Source: Yoonia maritima (lineage in GTDB: Bacteria; Pseudomonadota; Alphaproteobacteria; Rhodobacterales; Rhodobacteraceae). Taken from it: a DNA stretch of 64,000 bases. Shown here in pieces: positions 17,295 to 26,066 of this stretch (position 1 is the first letter of the stretch; each line of letters begins with the position of its first letter). A program made the position numbers and the translations under genes. The stretch is taken from assembly GCF_002933395.1 (NCBI RefSeq), contig NZ_PKFN01000008.1, forward strand, positions 558,001-622,000, read 5' to 3'. The notes beneath the pieces are model-generated. The model was not told the DNA's origin and ran no database searches. It was given only the letters and a program-made list of their open reading frames with translations.

Positions 17295-18053
17295 TTAGTG
17301 TGCGGGGTGAAGCGCGTCTTTTAGATAGACACACGTCAAGATCGTGAAAACATAAGCCTGAATACCAGCCACCAAGATCTCAAGACCGTAGATAGCGACG
17401 ATACCAAGGATCGCTGCAGGGCTAGCCAATGTCAGCGCGGCAAAGCCTGCGAAAACCTTGATCACAACGTGACCCGCAGTGATGTTACCAGCCAAACGAA
17501 TGGACAGGCTGACCGGACGCACGAAGTAAGAGATAACTTCGATGATCGCGATGATTGGGCGCAAGAAGCCGGGCGCGTCTTTCATCCAGAAAAGACCAAG
17601 GAACGCAGCGCCATGTTTAACAAAGCCGAGAACCGTGATCGCGATGAAGACACCGAAACCAAGAACCGCCGTAATCGCGATCATAGATGTCGGGCTATAA
17701 GACATTGGCAGTAGCGCCAGATAGTTCGCAAACAAGACAAACACGAAGAGTGTCATGATGTATGGGAAGTATTTAACCGCATCTTTTCCGGTCACGTCTT
17801 CAATCATCTTGTAAACAAAGCCGTACATCAGCTCGCCTACGGATTGGATACGTGATGGTACGATGCCGCGACCGCGGCTACCCAAAACGAACACGCCGAT
17901 GACGCAAAGAACCAGAATGGCCAGCCATAGGGTCAGATTTGATGGGGTGTACCAATGCACCGCGCCGTCGCCGAACAGCGACTTTGGAATGAATTGATCC
18001 AACGGATGAAAAACCAGACCACCTTCGGAAGCTGCTTCTGTCTCAGTCGCCAC
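17295..18053 (-). CDS. atpB: ATP synthase F0 subunit a
   Basis: AtpB forms the proton half-channels. The 252-residue product has several membrane segments and the critical arginine in the helix containing [16 protein letters not shown]. The GTG at 18053 is preferred because AGAGGG lies about 10 nt upstream and the product then starts [17 protein letters not shown], like related proteins. An in-frame GTG at 18080 would add nine basic residues and overlap atpI more deeply. The current choice still overlaps the atpI stop by 11 bp. Confidence 0.93.
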   Translation of the reverse strand: MATETEAASEGGLVFHPLDQFIPKSLFGDGAVHWYTPSNLTLWLAILVLCVIGVFVLGSRGRGIVPSRIQSVGELMYGFVYKMIEDVTGKDAVKYFPYIMTLFVFVLFANYLALLPMSYSPTSMIAITAVLGFGVFIAITVLGFVKHGAAFLGLFWMKDAPGFLRPIIAIIEVISYFVRPVSLSIRLAGNITAGHVVIKVFAGFAALTLASPAAILGIVAIYGLEILVAGIQAYVFTILTCVYLKDALHPAH

Positions 18054-18378
18054 TTGCGTCACCCTCTTCTTCCGCAGCACTTTGCTGCTTCAATTGCACT
18101 TCTTTGGCGGATCGCATCATGGTAAGAACACCAGCCGCGAGGCCAAACAATATGAACAGCACCAGAAAAATCGGCATGGTCCCAAACAAGGTATCCAGCC
18201 CGTATCCGATGCCAAAGCCGATCGCGAGACCGGCAACTAGCTCTATCACCATCCGCCAAGCAAGCTGTGCTTGGGAATAATGTTCTTCTGAGTGGTCCTT
18301 GTCTGACTCAGGCGTTTTTAACGCTGCGATCTTCGCTTCTAATGCCTTTAGGCGGTCAGCGTCGTGCGGGTCAGACAT
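18043..18378 (-). CDS. atpI: ATP synthase-associated protein AtpI
   Basis: AtpI helps assemble the c-ring or handle cations during F0 assembly. The 111-residue protein has a charged N-terminal region, then two membrane segments ([20 protein letters not shown] and the following [18 protein letters not shown]) joined by a short loop, as usual for the AtpI/gene-1 family. It is the first gene of the F0 operon. The promoter should lie in the 176-bp gap up to the LysR gene end at 18555. Confidence 0.88.
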   Translation of the reverse strand: MSDPHDADRLKALEAKIAALKTPESDKDHSEEHYSQAQLAWRMVIELVAGLAIGFGIGYGLDTLFGTMPIFLVLFILFGLAAGVLTMMRSAKEVQLKQQSAAEEEGDASGD

Positions 18379-18554
18379 GTATTTGGTCCCCTCGGAAGGT
18401 TGGGCATGGTTTAGGTTCCACCTCGCTCAGAGTCAAGCAAACGTGAAGGCAACCTAATACGCTGATTTACATAAGAATTATAGGGACCAGATTCTAGAAA
18501 ATTACAATTGCGATGCCAGATCCCACCCAATACAACATTCAACCATTTCGTTAA

Positions 18555-19442
18555 CTATCGCGAGATCGACCGCAAAGGGGCGCTTTGATCCAGCAGCCAG
18601 TCACGGAATATCCGCACGGGTCCACGTCGCATCACGCCCTCCCCAGCGACAAGATGATAGCTCCCCATGCGAAATCCAATGTCCGAACATTGCGTCAACC
18701 GCCCTTCGTCAACGTCACCCTGCGTGACATCGGCTGAGGTCAGCAAAACCCCCTGCCCAGCCAAAGCCGCAGCATAAGCCAAGGTTGCCCGAAGCCGCCA
18801 ATCAGATTGGGCCACCGGCGTCTCGTCACTCCCGGCCACAATCGCCCACTCTAGCCAAGTATCCTCGTACCGATCTCGCAATAGCGGCAGCTTTAATAAT
18901 GCACTTGGCGGCAATGGTTCAGGCACCAAAAACGGCGCAGCAAAAGGATAAAGCGGCGCATTACTGACAAGAGGCAGATCATCGCTGGGCGGGCCCGCGT
19001 GATAGAACCGGATTGCAAGGTCGGCCTCGTAGCGCGCGATATCGGCAAGAGAATTGCTTGCACCTAGCCGCAATTCGATTTCAGGATATCGTTGATTGAA
19101 GTCGCCCAAACGCGGGATCAACCAGTTCGTCGCAAAAAGCGGCTCTGTATCCACACTGACCTGCCCGGCAGGTCGATGCGTGAAGACTTCCGACGCCTCG
19201 GCGATACGGTCAAACGCAGGGCTAAGTGCTGCCAAATAACGTGCGCCAGCCTGCGTTAATGCAACGCCACGCGGAAGATCACGAAATAATTGCGCGCCCA
19301 ACCGATCCTCAAGCCCACGCACGTGGCGACTAATGGCTGAATGACTGACCCCCAATTCATTTGCGGCACGAGAAAAGCTCTCGTGCCGGCCTGCGGCCTC
19401 GAATGCGCGTAATGCGTTTAGTGGTGGTAATGATCTAGCCAT
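18555..19442 (-). CDS. LysR-family transcriptional regulator (GcvA-like)
   Basis: The 295-residue protein has an N-terminal winged helix starting LPPLNALRAFEAAGRHESF and containing the recognition helix SHSAISRHVRGLEDRLG, characteristic of the GcvA/AmpR branch. The substrate-binding domain follows. I used the ATG at 19442, which gives the standard MARSLPPLNALRAF start; the frame stays open further upstream, but that part does not resemble the family. There is no divergently paired enzyme gene: the next gene on the other strand is a small DUF1127 protein, so the target is unknown. Confidence 0.9.
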   Translation of the reverse strand: MARSLPPLNALRAFEAAGRHESFSRAANELGVSHSAISRHVRGLEDRLGAQLFRDLPRGVALTQAGARYLAALSPAFDRIAEASEVFTHRPAGQVSVDTEPLFATNWLIPRLGDFNQRYPEIELRLGASNSLADIARYEADLAIRFYHAGPPSDDLPLVSNAPLYPFAAPFLVPEPLPPSALLKLPLLRDRYEDTWLEWAIVAGSDETPVAQSDWRLRATLAYAAALAGQGVLLTSADVTQGDVDEGRLTQCSDIGFRMGSYHLVAGEGVMRRGPVRIFRDWLLDQSAPLRSISR

Positions 19443-19548
19443 AGTCAAAACGTGCCTTTTTAGCACATGTGATGTCAAGAAATTGGCTTTGAAGTATCCA
19501 AGCCGAATCTGGCAATATCTGGACATCAACATCCAGAAAGTCGAATGA

Positions 19549-19740
19549 ATGCTACTAAAACCGTTACCTGTTGGCGCAGGTATCTGGCAGCGGCTTGCCA
19601 ACGCTATGCGCCCTGAATCTGCGAAATGCCCGATGTATATTAGTGATCATATTGCACATGATATCGGCATGACGCTTGCGGAACTGGAACGTTATCGCTT
19701 TGTCTGGCCCACGGATTCCGAAGATCGACCGTTGCTATGA
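19549..19740 (+). CDS. Small DUF1127-type protein
   Basis: This 63-residue protein ends with YISDHIAHDIGMTLAELERYRF, a DUF1127-like helix with the conserved L/IxDIGxxxxE pattern. DUF1127 proteins are small, basic and often RNA-associated, and some affect phosphate or stress regulation. A purine-rich AGAAAG lies upstream of the ATG. It lies between a LysR gene and an ArsR gene, 42 bp ahead of the latter, and may be cotranscribed with it. Confidence 0.65.
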   Translation: MLLKPLPVGAGIWQRLANAMRPESAKCPMYISDHIAHDIGMTLAELERYRFVWPTDSEDRPLL

Positions 19741-19782
19741 AACGCTGGCCTGCCCGTGATATCATTGCTAGGACGTCAGCCT

Positions 19783-20103
19783 ATGACGCAACAGCTCGAT
19801 ATCATATTCTCGGCCCTCGCCGACCCGACACGCCGCGCGATCCTTGCGATGCTGCTAGAAGATGACATGGCCGTCACTGACGTCGCCGAACCATTCGAGG
19901 TATCGCTCGCTGCGATTTCAAAGCACCTTGGCATCCTGACATCAGCCGGGCTCATCAGCCAAGAAAAGCGCGGGCGGGTGAAATGGTGCAAGCTGGAACC
20001 CGATGCAATGCGAGAGGCATCAGTTTGGATGCAAGCCTTTGGCCAGATGGATGCCATTGATCTTGACGCGTTTGAAGCATTCCTAGCAACGCAACTAGAA
20101 TAG
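19783..20103 (+). CDS. ArsR-family helix-turn-helix regulator
   Basis: This is a 106-residue winged-helix repressor. It has the ArsR pattern: LADPTRRAILAML, then VTDVAEPFEVSLAAISKHLGIL as recognition region and GLISQEKRGRVKWCKL as wing. It lacks the cysteine pairs of metal sensors; the only cysteine is in VKWCKL, so a non-metal signal is likely, as in the SdpR-like branch. The ATG at 19783 gives MTQQLDIIFSALADPTRR, the common start; an upstream GTG at 19756 would add nine residues. Confidence 0.88.
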   Translation: MTQQLDIIFSALADPTRRAILAMLLEDDMAVTDVAEPFEVSLAAISKHLGILTSAGLISQEKRGRVKWCKLEPDAMREASVWMQAFGQMDAIDLDAFEAFLATQLE

Positions 20104-20106
20104 CCA

Positions 20107-20982
20107 TTAGTCGCGCAACAGCATCACCAAAGCGACGACCGTCAGCACCAGCCCAAGCAACACCATGACCGGTGGCGCAGTTCCACCAAGCGCAATATCC
20201 CATACGATCACCCAGGATGGAGTTAGGTATGTGTATGCCATCACCTTTGAACTGGGCAGGCGCAATGCGGCGAACTGCAATAGCGTAAAGGTGGTCGCAC
20301 TTGCGATAACGGCTGTATAAATTATTGTTATCCAAACGATATTAGGGAGATGCGCCCAATCGGTGGTGATCAGATCATTCCAGCCAATGAACGTAAGAAT
20401 AATCGCGCCAGCAACCAGCGTACCAAAAGTAAACACAAGCGTTGGTTCACCGCGGTTCAGTTTGCGCACAAGCGGCGTATAGGCAGCATGTGCCACACAG
20501 CCCCAGAAATAGATGACTTCGCCGCCGCCAATTTGAAACCGCAAGATCGCTGGAATATCCGCCCGAAAAATCACCCAAAGCGCGCCCAAAGCACCAATAC
20601 CAAGTGCAAGCGCCATCCGCCCCGTCAGCGCTTGGCGTAAGAGTATCCAGCCAAATCCCGCACTTAGAATGGGTGTGAGCGTGAACACCGCCGCCGCACT
20701 GACGGGTGCTGCTGTTTTCAGCCCTTCGAACATCAAAACGAAATACGTCGTAAAGAACCCCGCCAGCACAAGATACCGCCAAGGCGCGCGTGCGGCTGAT
20801 CGCGGAATACCTGTGGTCACTAGTGCTGCAGTGCCAATGATTGCACCGGCAATCCAGAAGCGGACCGTATTCAGCGCCAATGGGGTTATTTCATTGGCAG
20901 CCAATGCCCCAAGCGAGAAAGACCCGGCAATTAGCACCGAAAACGACAGCATCGCGAGATGCCCAGCATGTGACGGTTTCAT
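20107..20982 (-). CDS. DMT-superfamily (EamA) transporter
   Basis: This 291-residue integral membrane protein has about ten segments arranged as two EamA repeats. The family exports or imports small metabolites such as amino acids. It overlaps the stop of the LysR gene at 20982 by 1 bp, so the regulator and transporter form a translationally coupled pair and the LysR may control it. The substrate cannot be read from the sequence. Confidence 0.87.
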   Translation of the reverse strand: MKPSHAGHLAMLSFSVLIAGSFSLGALAANEITPLALNTVRFWIAGAIIGTAALVTTGIPRSAARAPWRYLVLAGFFTTYFVLMFEGLKTAAPVSAAAVFTLTPILSAGFGWILLRQALTGRMALALGIGALGALWVIFRADIPAILRFQIGGGEVIYFWGCVAHAAYTPLVRKLNRGEPTLVFTFGTLVAGAIILTFIGWNDLITTDWAHLPNIVWITIIYTAVIASATTFTLLQFAALRLPSSKVMAYTYLTPSWVIVWDIALGGTAPPVMVLLGLVLTVVALVMLLRD

Positions 20983-21860
20983 TAACAGCTCATGCCTTTT
21001 ACTTCATCTTTCAGGAAACGCAGGAATGCCTGCACCTTCGTTGTGCGGTGCAAATCGACATGCGTGACCAGCCACAGTGGCGATTCCCATTCTTCTTGGG
21101 GTGGGATGACTTCAATCAGGCCCAGATCGCGCTTCAACAAATGGCTTTGGACAAAGCCAATGCCCGCCCCAGTGAGAACAGCGTCGCGCATGTGGCGGTT
21201 TTCGCTTGCTAGATAGACGATGCGGTTATTCGGTACGTTGTCGCGCATCCATTTCGCAAAAGGTGCGCGCGTATTGTCATCATCATGTCCAACAAAAAGA
21301 TGATCTTTGAATTCGTCGATCCCCTTGGGAACACCATATTTTTCAACATACGGGGACGCAGCGACCAGCGCCATACGCTGCGCCATAAACGGCTGTACGA
21401 CATTATCGGGTTCTTCAGGCATACGCCCTGCACGAATCGCGACGTGAGCCTCCCCATATTCTAGCCGAAATACACGGTCGCCAGTGCGATACCGCACGCG
21501 TACTTCTGGGTGGCTTGCTTGAAAACGCGTCAAAATTGGCGTCAGCAGGTCCGACACCATCTCAAGCGACGTGACAACCAAATCACCAGATACGCCTTCG
21601 CCTTGCCCTTTTATTCGTCCAGCCAGTTGTGTGAATTGATCGTCAGTGGCTTGGGCGACCTGCAATAGATCCTGCCCTGCTTCCGTCGCTGTATACCCAC
21701 GCGCATGTCGCTGAAAAAGCTTCACACCCAACCGTACCTCAAGCGCGTCAATGTGACGAATGACTGTGGCATGATGTACGCCAAGCGCATCTGCTGCCCC
21801 GCTTACGGTGCCCTTACGGGCAACCTGATAAGCCGTACGAATTTCGTCCCAGTTATCCAT
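20982..21860 (-). CDS. LysR-family transcriptional regulator
   Basis: The 292-residue protein has an N-terminal winged helix (WDEIRTAYQVARKGTVSGAA, recognition helix around HHATVIRHIDALEVRLG). A LysR substrate-binding domain follows. It is divergent from an azoreductase gene at 21972 and cotranscribed with an EamA transporter. The 111-bp divergent gap carries inverted repeats suited to LysR binding, so both the azoreductase and the regulator operon are probable targets. Confidence 0.9.
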   Translation of the reverse strand: MDNWDEIRTAYQVARKGTVSGAADALGVHHATVIRHIDALEVRLGVKLFQRHARGYTATEAGQDLLQVAQATDDQFTQLAGRIKGQGEGVSGDLVVTSLEMVSDLLTPILTRFQASHPEVRVRYRTGDRVFRLEYGEAHVAIRAGRMPEEPDNVVQPFMAQRMALVAASPYVEKYGVPKGIDEFKDHLFVGHDDDNTRAPFAKWMRDNVPNNRIVYLASENRHMRDAVLTGAGIGFVQSHLLKRDLGLIEVIPPQEEWESPLWLVTHVDLHRTTKVQAFLRFLKDEVKGMSC

Positions 21861-21876
21861 CAGTGATCCTGTGCGC

Positions 21877-21924
21877 TTGCAAACATTTGATGTTCAAATT
21901 TCTGCATTTAGTTCGAATTTGCAA
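21877..21924. promoter_or_regulatory. Inverted repeats in the LysR-azoR divergent promoter
   Basis: TTGCAAA (21877-21883) and TTTGCAA (21918-21924) form an outer inverted repeat. ATTTGA-TGT-TCAAAT (21885-21899) is an inner 6-bp palindrome. Such nested symmetry between a LysR gene and a divergent target is typical of LysR operators. The assignment is inferred. Confidence 0.45.
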
Positions 21925-21971
21925 GGGCATATTACGAAATTGAAGTTCACAATTTCCCAAAGGGCATCCAA

Positions 21972-22508
21972 ATGACCACTATCCTCCACATCACGGCATC
22001 TGGGCTATCAGACGGCTCTGTTAGCCGCGCCGCCACTGCTAAAATCATTTCGGACCTATCTCCCACCAAGGTTATCACGCGTGATTTGGCGGTAACGCCG
22101 CTACCGCAGGTCGATAGCACATGGATTAACGCCCGCCTTGTTCCCGCATCAGATCGGTCCGCAGAGGACAATGCAGCGCTTGCGCTTTCAGATACTCTGA
22201 TTGCGGAAATCGAAGGTGCGGACATCATCGTCATTGGGATGCCGATCTATAACTTCGGAATGCCCGCTGCTTTGAAAGCATGGATCGACCTGATCGCACG
22301 ACCCGGAGTGACATTTTACTACACCGAAGGTGGCCCGGTTGGCCTTGTAAAAGGGAAAAAAGCAATCGTTGCAGTCGCGTCAGGCGGCGTTCCCGTTGAT
22401 AGTCCTGTTGATTTTGCCACACCGCATCTACGTCAGGTATTACAGTTTGTTGGGGTCGACGACATCACGGTCCACACGGCTAAGGATATCATCCCAGAAG
22501 CCGCATAG
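21972..22508 (+). CDS. FMN-dependent NADH azoreductase / quinone reductase (AzoR family)
   Basis: This flavodoxin-fold protein has 178 residues. It shows MPIYNFGMPAALKAWIDLIARPGVTFYYT, the FMN-binding and dimer region diagnostic of AzoR, and a later ASGG loop. It reduces quinones or azo compounds with NADH. The family is usually near 200 residues; this one ends early after VHTAKDII, shortening the C-terminal helix, but the core is complete. It is divergent from a LysR regulator that probably controls it. Confidence 0.87.
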   Translation: MTTILHITASGLSDGSVSRAATAKIISDLSPTKVITRDLAVTPLPQVDSTWINARLVPASDRSAEDNAALALSDTLIAEIEGADIIVIGMPIYNFGMPAALKAWIDLIARPGVTFYYTEGGPVGLVKGKKAIVAVASGGVPVDSPVDFATPHLRQVLQFVGVDDITVHTAKDIIPEAA

Positions 22509-22525
22509 TCGTTAGTATACGCGGC

Positions 22526-22648
22526 ACGGCGTGTTGACTCAGGCAGTCAAGCGCCGTAAACGCGACCCAACACCCGGATAGCATCAGCTTTCCGGTCCCC
22601 AGTTTCTAGGGGATCGCCCCCCGTCAGCGCGTTGCGCCCACGGGGGCG
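22526..22648. other. Three consecutive hairpins between azoR and ffh
   Basis: Three stem-loops follow one another: 22526-22557 (ACGGCG/CGCCGT extended by TTGACT/AGTCAA), 22594-22615 (GGTCCCC/GGGGATC), and 22615-22648 (CGCCCCC with GT/AC closing around a GCGC-GTT-GCGC inner hairpin). None has a strong T-run. They could be terminators for azoR, a structured 5' leader of ffh, or a small RNA. I looked for the SRP RNA signature and do not see it. Confidence 0.45.
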
Positions 22649-22715
22649 CTACTGCTTTACGCCGCGCGTTCCTATATACGCAAGGCAACCGAAACGACGC
22701 GAGGGGCCAAGGCCT

Positions 22716-24212
22716 ATGTTTGAGAATCTATCCGACCGCCTTTCAGGCGTCTTTGACAAGCTCACCAAACAGGGTGCGCTATCTGACGATGATGTCAAAA
22801 CGGCCCTCCGCGAGGTCCGCGTGGCACTGCTTGAGGCTGACGTCTCGCTGCCGGTGGCGCGTGATTTCATCAAGGCGGTTCAGGATAAAGCAACTGGTCA
22901 GGCCGTCACAAAATCGATCACACCCGGGCAACAGGTCGTTAAGATCGTTCATGACGAACTGCAGCATATCCTAACCGGTGACGAAGACCCGGGCGCGCTA
23001 AAAATTGACAACCCACCCGCCCCGATCCTAATGGTCGGCCTGCAAGGTTCGGGTAAGACTACAACAACCGCGAAACTGGCAAAGCGTTTGAAAGAACGCG
23101 AAGGCAAGCGCGTTTTGATGGCATCACTCGATGTGAACCGCCCAGCTGCGATGGAACAGCTGCAAATCCTTGGTGGTCAGATTGGCGTGGACACGCTGCC
23201 AATCGTCAAAGGCGAAGACCCCGTTGCGATTGCGAAACGCGCCAAGACCCAAGCGAACCTCGGTGGCTATGACGTCTATATGCTTGATACTGCGGGCCGG
23301 TTGCATATTGACCAAGAACTGATCGCGCAGGCTGCTGCCGTGCGTGATGCCGTCAGCCCACGCGAGACACTGCTGGTTGTTGATGGCCTGACAGGTCAAG
23401 ACGCGGTCAATGTTGCGCAAGAATTTGACGACAAAATCGGCGTTTCTGGCGTTGTCCTCACACGTATGGACGGTGACGGTCGCGGTGGTGCGGCGCTTTC
23501 GATGCGTGCGATCACTGGCAAACCGATCCGCTTTGTCGGTGTCGGTGAAAAGCTAGACGCGATTGAAACCTTTGAGCCTGACCGGATCGCTGGTCGTATC
23601 CTTGGCATGGGTGACATCGTTGCGCTCGTCGAAAAAGCCCAAGAAACAATCGAGGCTGAACAAGCCGAACGCATGATGAAGCGGTTCCAAAAGGGCCGTT
23701 TCAACATGAACGACCTGAAAATGCAGCTCGAGCAGATGCTCAAGATGGGCGGCATGGAAGGGATGATGGGCATGATGCCGGGCGCTGCCAAAATGGGTAA
23801 ACAGATGGCCGCTGCTGGCATGGATGATAGCATCCTGAAACGCCAAATCGCCCTGATCAATTCCATGACGAAAAAGGAACGGGCGAACCCTGATCTACTG
23901 GCCGCATCCCGCAAAAAGCGGATCGCCAAAGGTGCCGGTCTTGAAGTGTCTGAACTGAACAAGCTGGTCAAACAGCATCGTCAGATGGCTGACATGATGA
24001 AGAAAATGGGCAAAGGTGGCATGCTGAAACAGGCCATGAAAGGCATGTTCGGCAAAGGCGGCGGTATGCCAGCTGGAATGCCCGACATGAACGACCCAAA
24101 AGCCATGGAAGAAGCGGCTAAAGCCCTGCAAGGCAAAATGCCCGGTGGTTTGCCCGGTCTTGGCGGCATGGGCCTGCCACCCGGTCTATCTGGTTTCGGG
24201 AAGAAAAAGTAA
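22716..24212 (+). CDS. ffh: Signal recognition particle protein
   Basis: Ffh is the SRP54 GTPase that brings nascent membrane proteins to FtsY and the translocon. The 498-residue product has the N-domain, then the G-domain with P-loop GLQGSGKTTTTAKLA (about residues 107-121), DTAGR and TRMDGDGRGGAALS. The methionine-rich M-domain ends with a Gly/Met-rich tail. The ATG at 22716 follows GAGGGG and gives the canonical MFENLSDRLSGVFDKL start. Two GNAT genes and chorismate mutase follow in the same direction with almost no gaps. Confidence 0.97.
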   Translation: MFENLSDRLSGVFDKLTKQGALSDDDVKTALREVRVALLEADVSLPVARDFIKAVQDKATGQAVTKSITPGQQVVKIVHDELQHILTGDEDPGALKIDNPPAPILMVGLQGSGKTTTTAKLAKRLKEREGKRVLMASLDVNRPAAMEQLQILGGQIGVDTLPIVKGEDPVAIAKRAKTQANLGGYDVYMLDTAGRLHIDQELIAQAAAVRDAVSPRETLLVVDGLTGQDAVNVAQEFDDKIGVSGVVLTRMDGDGRGGAALSMRAITGKPIRFVGVGEKLDAIETFEPDRIAGRILGMGDIVALVEKAQETIEAEQAERMMKRFQKGRFNMNDLKMQLEQMLKMGGMEGMMGMMPGAAKMGKQMAAAGMDDSILKRQIALINSMTKKERANPDLLAASRKKRIAKGAGLEVSELNKLVKQHRQMADMMKKMGKGGMLKQAMKGMFGKGGGMPAGMPDMNDPKAMEEAAKALQGKMPGGLPGLGGMGLPPGLSGFGKKK

Positions 24213-24215
24213 CCA

Positions 24216-24764
24216 ATGACACCCGCCCCTACCCTTTCCACAGCACGTCTGGTCCTTCGCGGCCCAGAAAAGCGCGACCTTGCGGCATTCACCGCGTGGG
24301 CTACGCGTTCTGCGCGTATGGAAACATTGGGGGGTGCGGTCAGTGAACGTGATGCATGGCGTGGCTTTATCGCAGGCATCGGTCACTGGAATTGGCATGG
24401 CTACGGTTTCTTTACCGTGACCGAAAAAGATACCGGCGTTGCGACTGGCCGCGTTGGTGTCCTGAACCACATCGAATGGCCGCAGCCCGAAATAGCGTGG
24501 CATATGTTTGATGGCTTCGAAGGCAAATCCTACGCGTTCGAAGCGGCCTGCGCTGTACGCGAATGGGCCGGTCGGACACTTGGGCTTGAGCCACTGATCT
24601 CGCTCATCGCGCCCAGTAACACACGCTCGCTCGCTCTGGCGACACGCCTTGGCGCGATCGAAGAACGACGCGATGTGATCGACGGTGAAAACGTCATGAT
24701 TATGCGCCACCTGCGCTTTGATGATCCGCGCGCGACCGCCCAAGCAGCAGGGGCAATATCATGA
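24216..24764 (+). CDS. GNAT-family N-acetyltransferase (RimJ/RimL type) I
   Basis: This 182-residue acetyl-CoA-dependent transferase has the RimJ/RimL pattern: LSTARLVLRGPEKRDL at the N-terminus, a GRVGVLNHIEWPQPEIAWHM core and a C-terminal SNTRSLALATRLGA acetyl-CoA-binding helix. Targets in this family range from ribosomal protein N-termini to small amines, so its substrate is unknown. It starts 3 bp after ffh and overlaps a second GNAT gene by 4 bp. The two look like an old tandem duplication. Confidence 0.88.
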   Translation: MTPAPTLSTARLVLRGPEKRDLAAFTAWATRSARMETLGGAVSERDAWRGFIAGIGHWNWHGYGFFTVTEKDTGVATGRVGVLNHIEWPQPEIAWHMFDGFEGKSYAFEAACAVREWAGRTLGLEPLISLIAPSNTRSLALATRLGAIEERRDVIDGENVMIMRHLRFDDPRATAQAAGAIS

Positions 24765-25276
24765 TCCCAACGCTTTACACAGATCGACTGACACTTCGCC
24801 CTTATGCGCGCGAAGACTTTGACGCCTATGCTGCGTTCATGGGGAGCGATCGCGCTGCCCACATGGATGGGCCGATTAGTAAAGACAAAGCATGGGATTG
24901 GTTTGCCAATGATATCGCCACTTGGGCGCTAAATGGCTTTGGATCGCTCGCGATTGTTGAAAACGGCGTATTTGCGGGCGGTGCTGGGCTTGTCCACCCA
25001 CCACACTTCCCAGAAGCTGAATGCGGTTGGTTTTTGTTTGATGGGTTCACCGGACGCGGATTGGCCCAAGAGGCCGCACGCGCGATGCTTGATTACACGT
25101 TCGCTACGACACCGCTGCAAAGCATCGTCAGCTACGTTAGCGCTGAAAACGCAGGATCAATTCGCGTTGCTGAAACGCTTGGCGCCGTACTGGACCCAAA
25201 GGCAGCAACGCCCAAAGGTGACAATTGCCTTGTCTACCGCCATTCCCGCCCCAGCAAAGGAACGTCCCATGTCTGA
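24761..25276 (+). CDS. GNAT-family N-acetyltransferase (RimJ/RimL type) II
   Basis: This 171-residue paralogue of the preceding gene has the same layout: YTDRLTLRPYAREDFDAYAAF, GGAGLVHPPHFPEAECGW and SAENAGSIRVAETLGA for acetyl-CoA binding. It overlaps both neighbours (4 bp with the upstream GNAT gene, 8 bp with chorismate mutase), so the three genes are probably translated together. The substrate is unknown. Confidence 0.87.
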   Translation: MIPTLYTDRLTLRPYAREDFDAYAAFMGSDRAAHMDGPISKDKAWDWFANDIATWALNGFGSLAIVENGVFAGGAGLVHPPHFPEAECGWFLFDGFTGRGLAQEAARAMLDYTFATTPLQSIVSYVSAENAGSIRVAETLGAVLDPKAATPKGDNCLVYRHSRPSKGTSHV

Positions 25277-25565
25277 CGCTATTACCCGCGCCGCAGAGGT
25301 GCTTAAAGGCCACCGCGATAGCATCGACCGATTGGACGCCATCCTCGTTTATACATTGGGCGAGCGGTTCAAGCACACCCAAGCCGTCGGCAAACTCAAA
25401 GCCGAACACGCGCTTCCACCGTCCGATCCCGCGCGCGAAGAGCAGCAGATCGCACGGTTGACCGAACTTGCAAGCCAGGCCGATCTAGATCCTGAGTTTG
25501 CCAAGAAATTCCTGAACTTCATCATTCAGGAAGTAATCCAACACCACAAACAACACCAATCGTAG
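25269..25565 (+). CDS. Chorismate mutase (AroQ class)
   Basis: This 98-residue all-helical protein of the AroQ type converts chorismate to prephenate, the first step towards phenylalanine and tyrosine. It has the H1 helix IDRLDAILVYTLGERFKHTQAVGKLKAEH with the active-site arginine/lysine positions, and the C-terminal FLNFIIQEVIQHH helix. There is no signal peptide. The ATG at 25269 overlaps the GNAT stop. The stop codon TAG (25563-25565) lies inside a short palindromic repeat, so the C-terminus may have been set by insertion of the repeat. Confidence 0.88.
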   Translation: MSDAITRAAEVLKGHRDSIDRLDAILVYTLGERFKHTQAVGKLKAEHALPPSDPAREEQQIARLTELASQADLDPEFAKKFLNFIIQEVIQHHKQHQS

Positions 25566-25584
25566 GGTGGATTTCAATCCACCA
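25562..25584 (+). repeat. Short palindromic repeat, copy 1
   Basis: The unit GTAGGGTGGATTTCAATCCACC contains the palindrome GGTGGAT/ATCCACC. Similar units occur at 29386-29409 (opposite orientation) and 63570-63592. This copy overlaps the stop codon of chorismate mutase and lies 30-50 bp before rpsP. It behaves like a REP-type dispersed element. Confidence 0.7.
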
Positions 25585-25613
25585 CACCCCTGCCATTTAT
25601 AGGAGAATACACC

Positions 25614-26006
25614 ATGGCTATGAAAATTCGTCTCGCACGCGGCGGTTCTAAAAAACGCCCTCACTACGCAATCGTTGCTGCTGACAGCCGCATGCCACGT
25701 GATGGCCGTTTCATCGAAAAATTGGGCACATATAACCCAATGTTGCCAAAAGACAGCGAAGACCGCGTGAAAATGGACATCGAGCGCGTGAAGTACTGGT
25801 TGGGCGAAGGCGCACAGCCGACTGACCGTGTTTCCCGCATGCTGGAAGCCGCAGGCGAGCTGCCTAAGAAAGACCGCAGCAACCCGAAAAAAGGTACACC
25901 TGGCAAAGCTGCTCAGGCACGTGCTGAAGAAAAAGCAGAAAAAGCGAAAGCTGCTGAAGAAGCTGCAAACGCACCTGCAGAAGAAGCTGCTGCTTCTGAA
26001 GAGTAA
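25614..26006 (+). CDS. rpsP: 30S ribosomal protein S16
   Basis: S16 is needed for 30S assembly. The first 80 residues are canonical ([32 protein letters not shown], the [17 protein letters not shown] end). The rest, to residue 130, is a long tail rich in alanine, lysine and glutamate, as in other Alphaproteobacteria. A good AGGAG site precedes the ATG. It heads the ribosomal/tRNA-processing cluster with rimM, trmD and rplS. Confidence 0.97.
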   Translation: MAMKIRLARGGSKKRPHYAIVAADSRMPRDGRFIEKLGTYNPMLPKDSEDRVKMDIERVKYWLGEGAQPTDRVSRMLEAAGELPKKDRSNPKKGTPGKAAQARAEEKAEKAKAAEEAANAPAEEAAASEE

Positions 26007-26016
26007 GTTACTCATC

Positions 26017-26042
26017 GTTGCCCGGCAAATGCGCCGGGCAAC
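26017..26042 (+). terminator. 10-bp perfect hairpin after rpsP
   Basis: GTTGCCCGGC and GCCGGGCAAC pair perfectly around a 6-nt loop, 10 bp after the rpsP stop. No T-run follows, so it may be a partial terminator or an mRNA-stabilising hairpin that sets rpsP apart from rimM. Confidence 0.55.
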
Positions 26043-26066
26043 ACCCCATCCCTTTAGGGAACTTCC

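Noticed and set aside
22526..22715. SRP (4.5S) RNA gene next to ffh
   Set aside because: The hairpins lack the conserved GGAA-type tetraloop and symmetric internal loops of SRP RNA domain IV.
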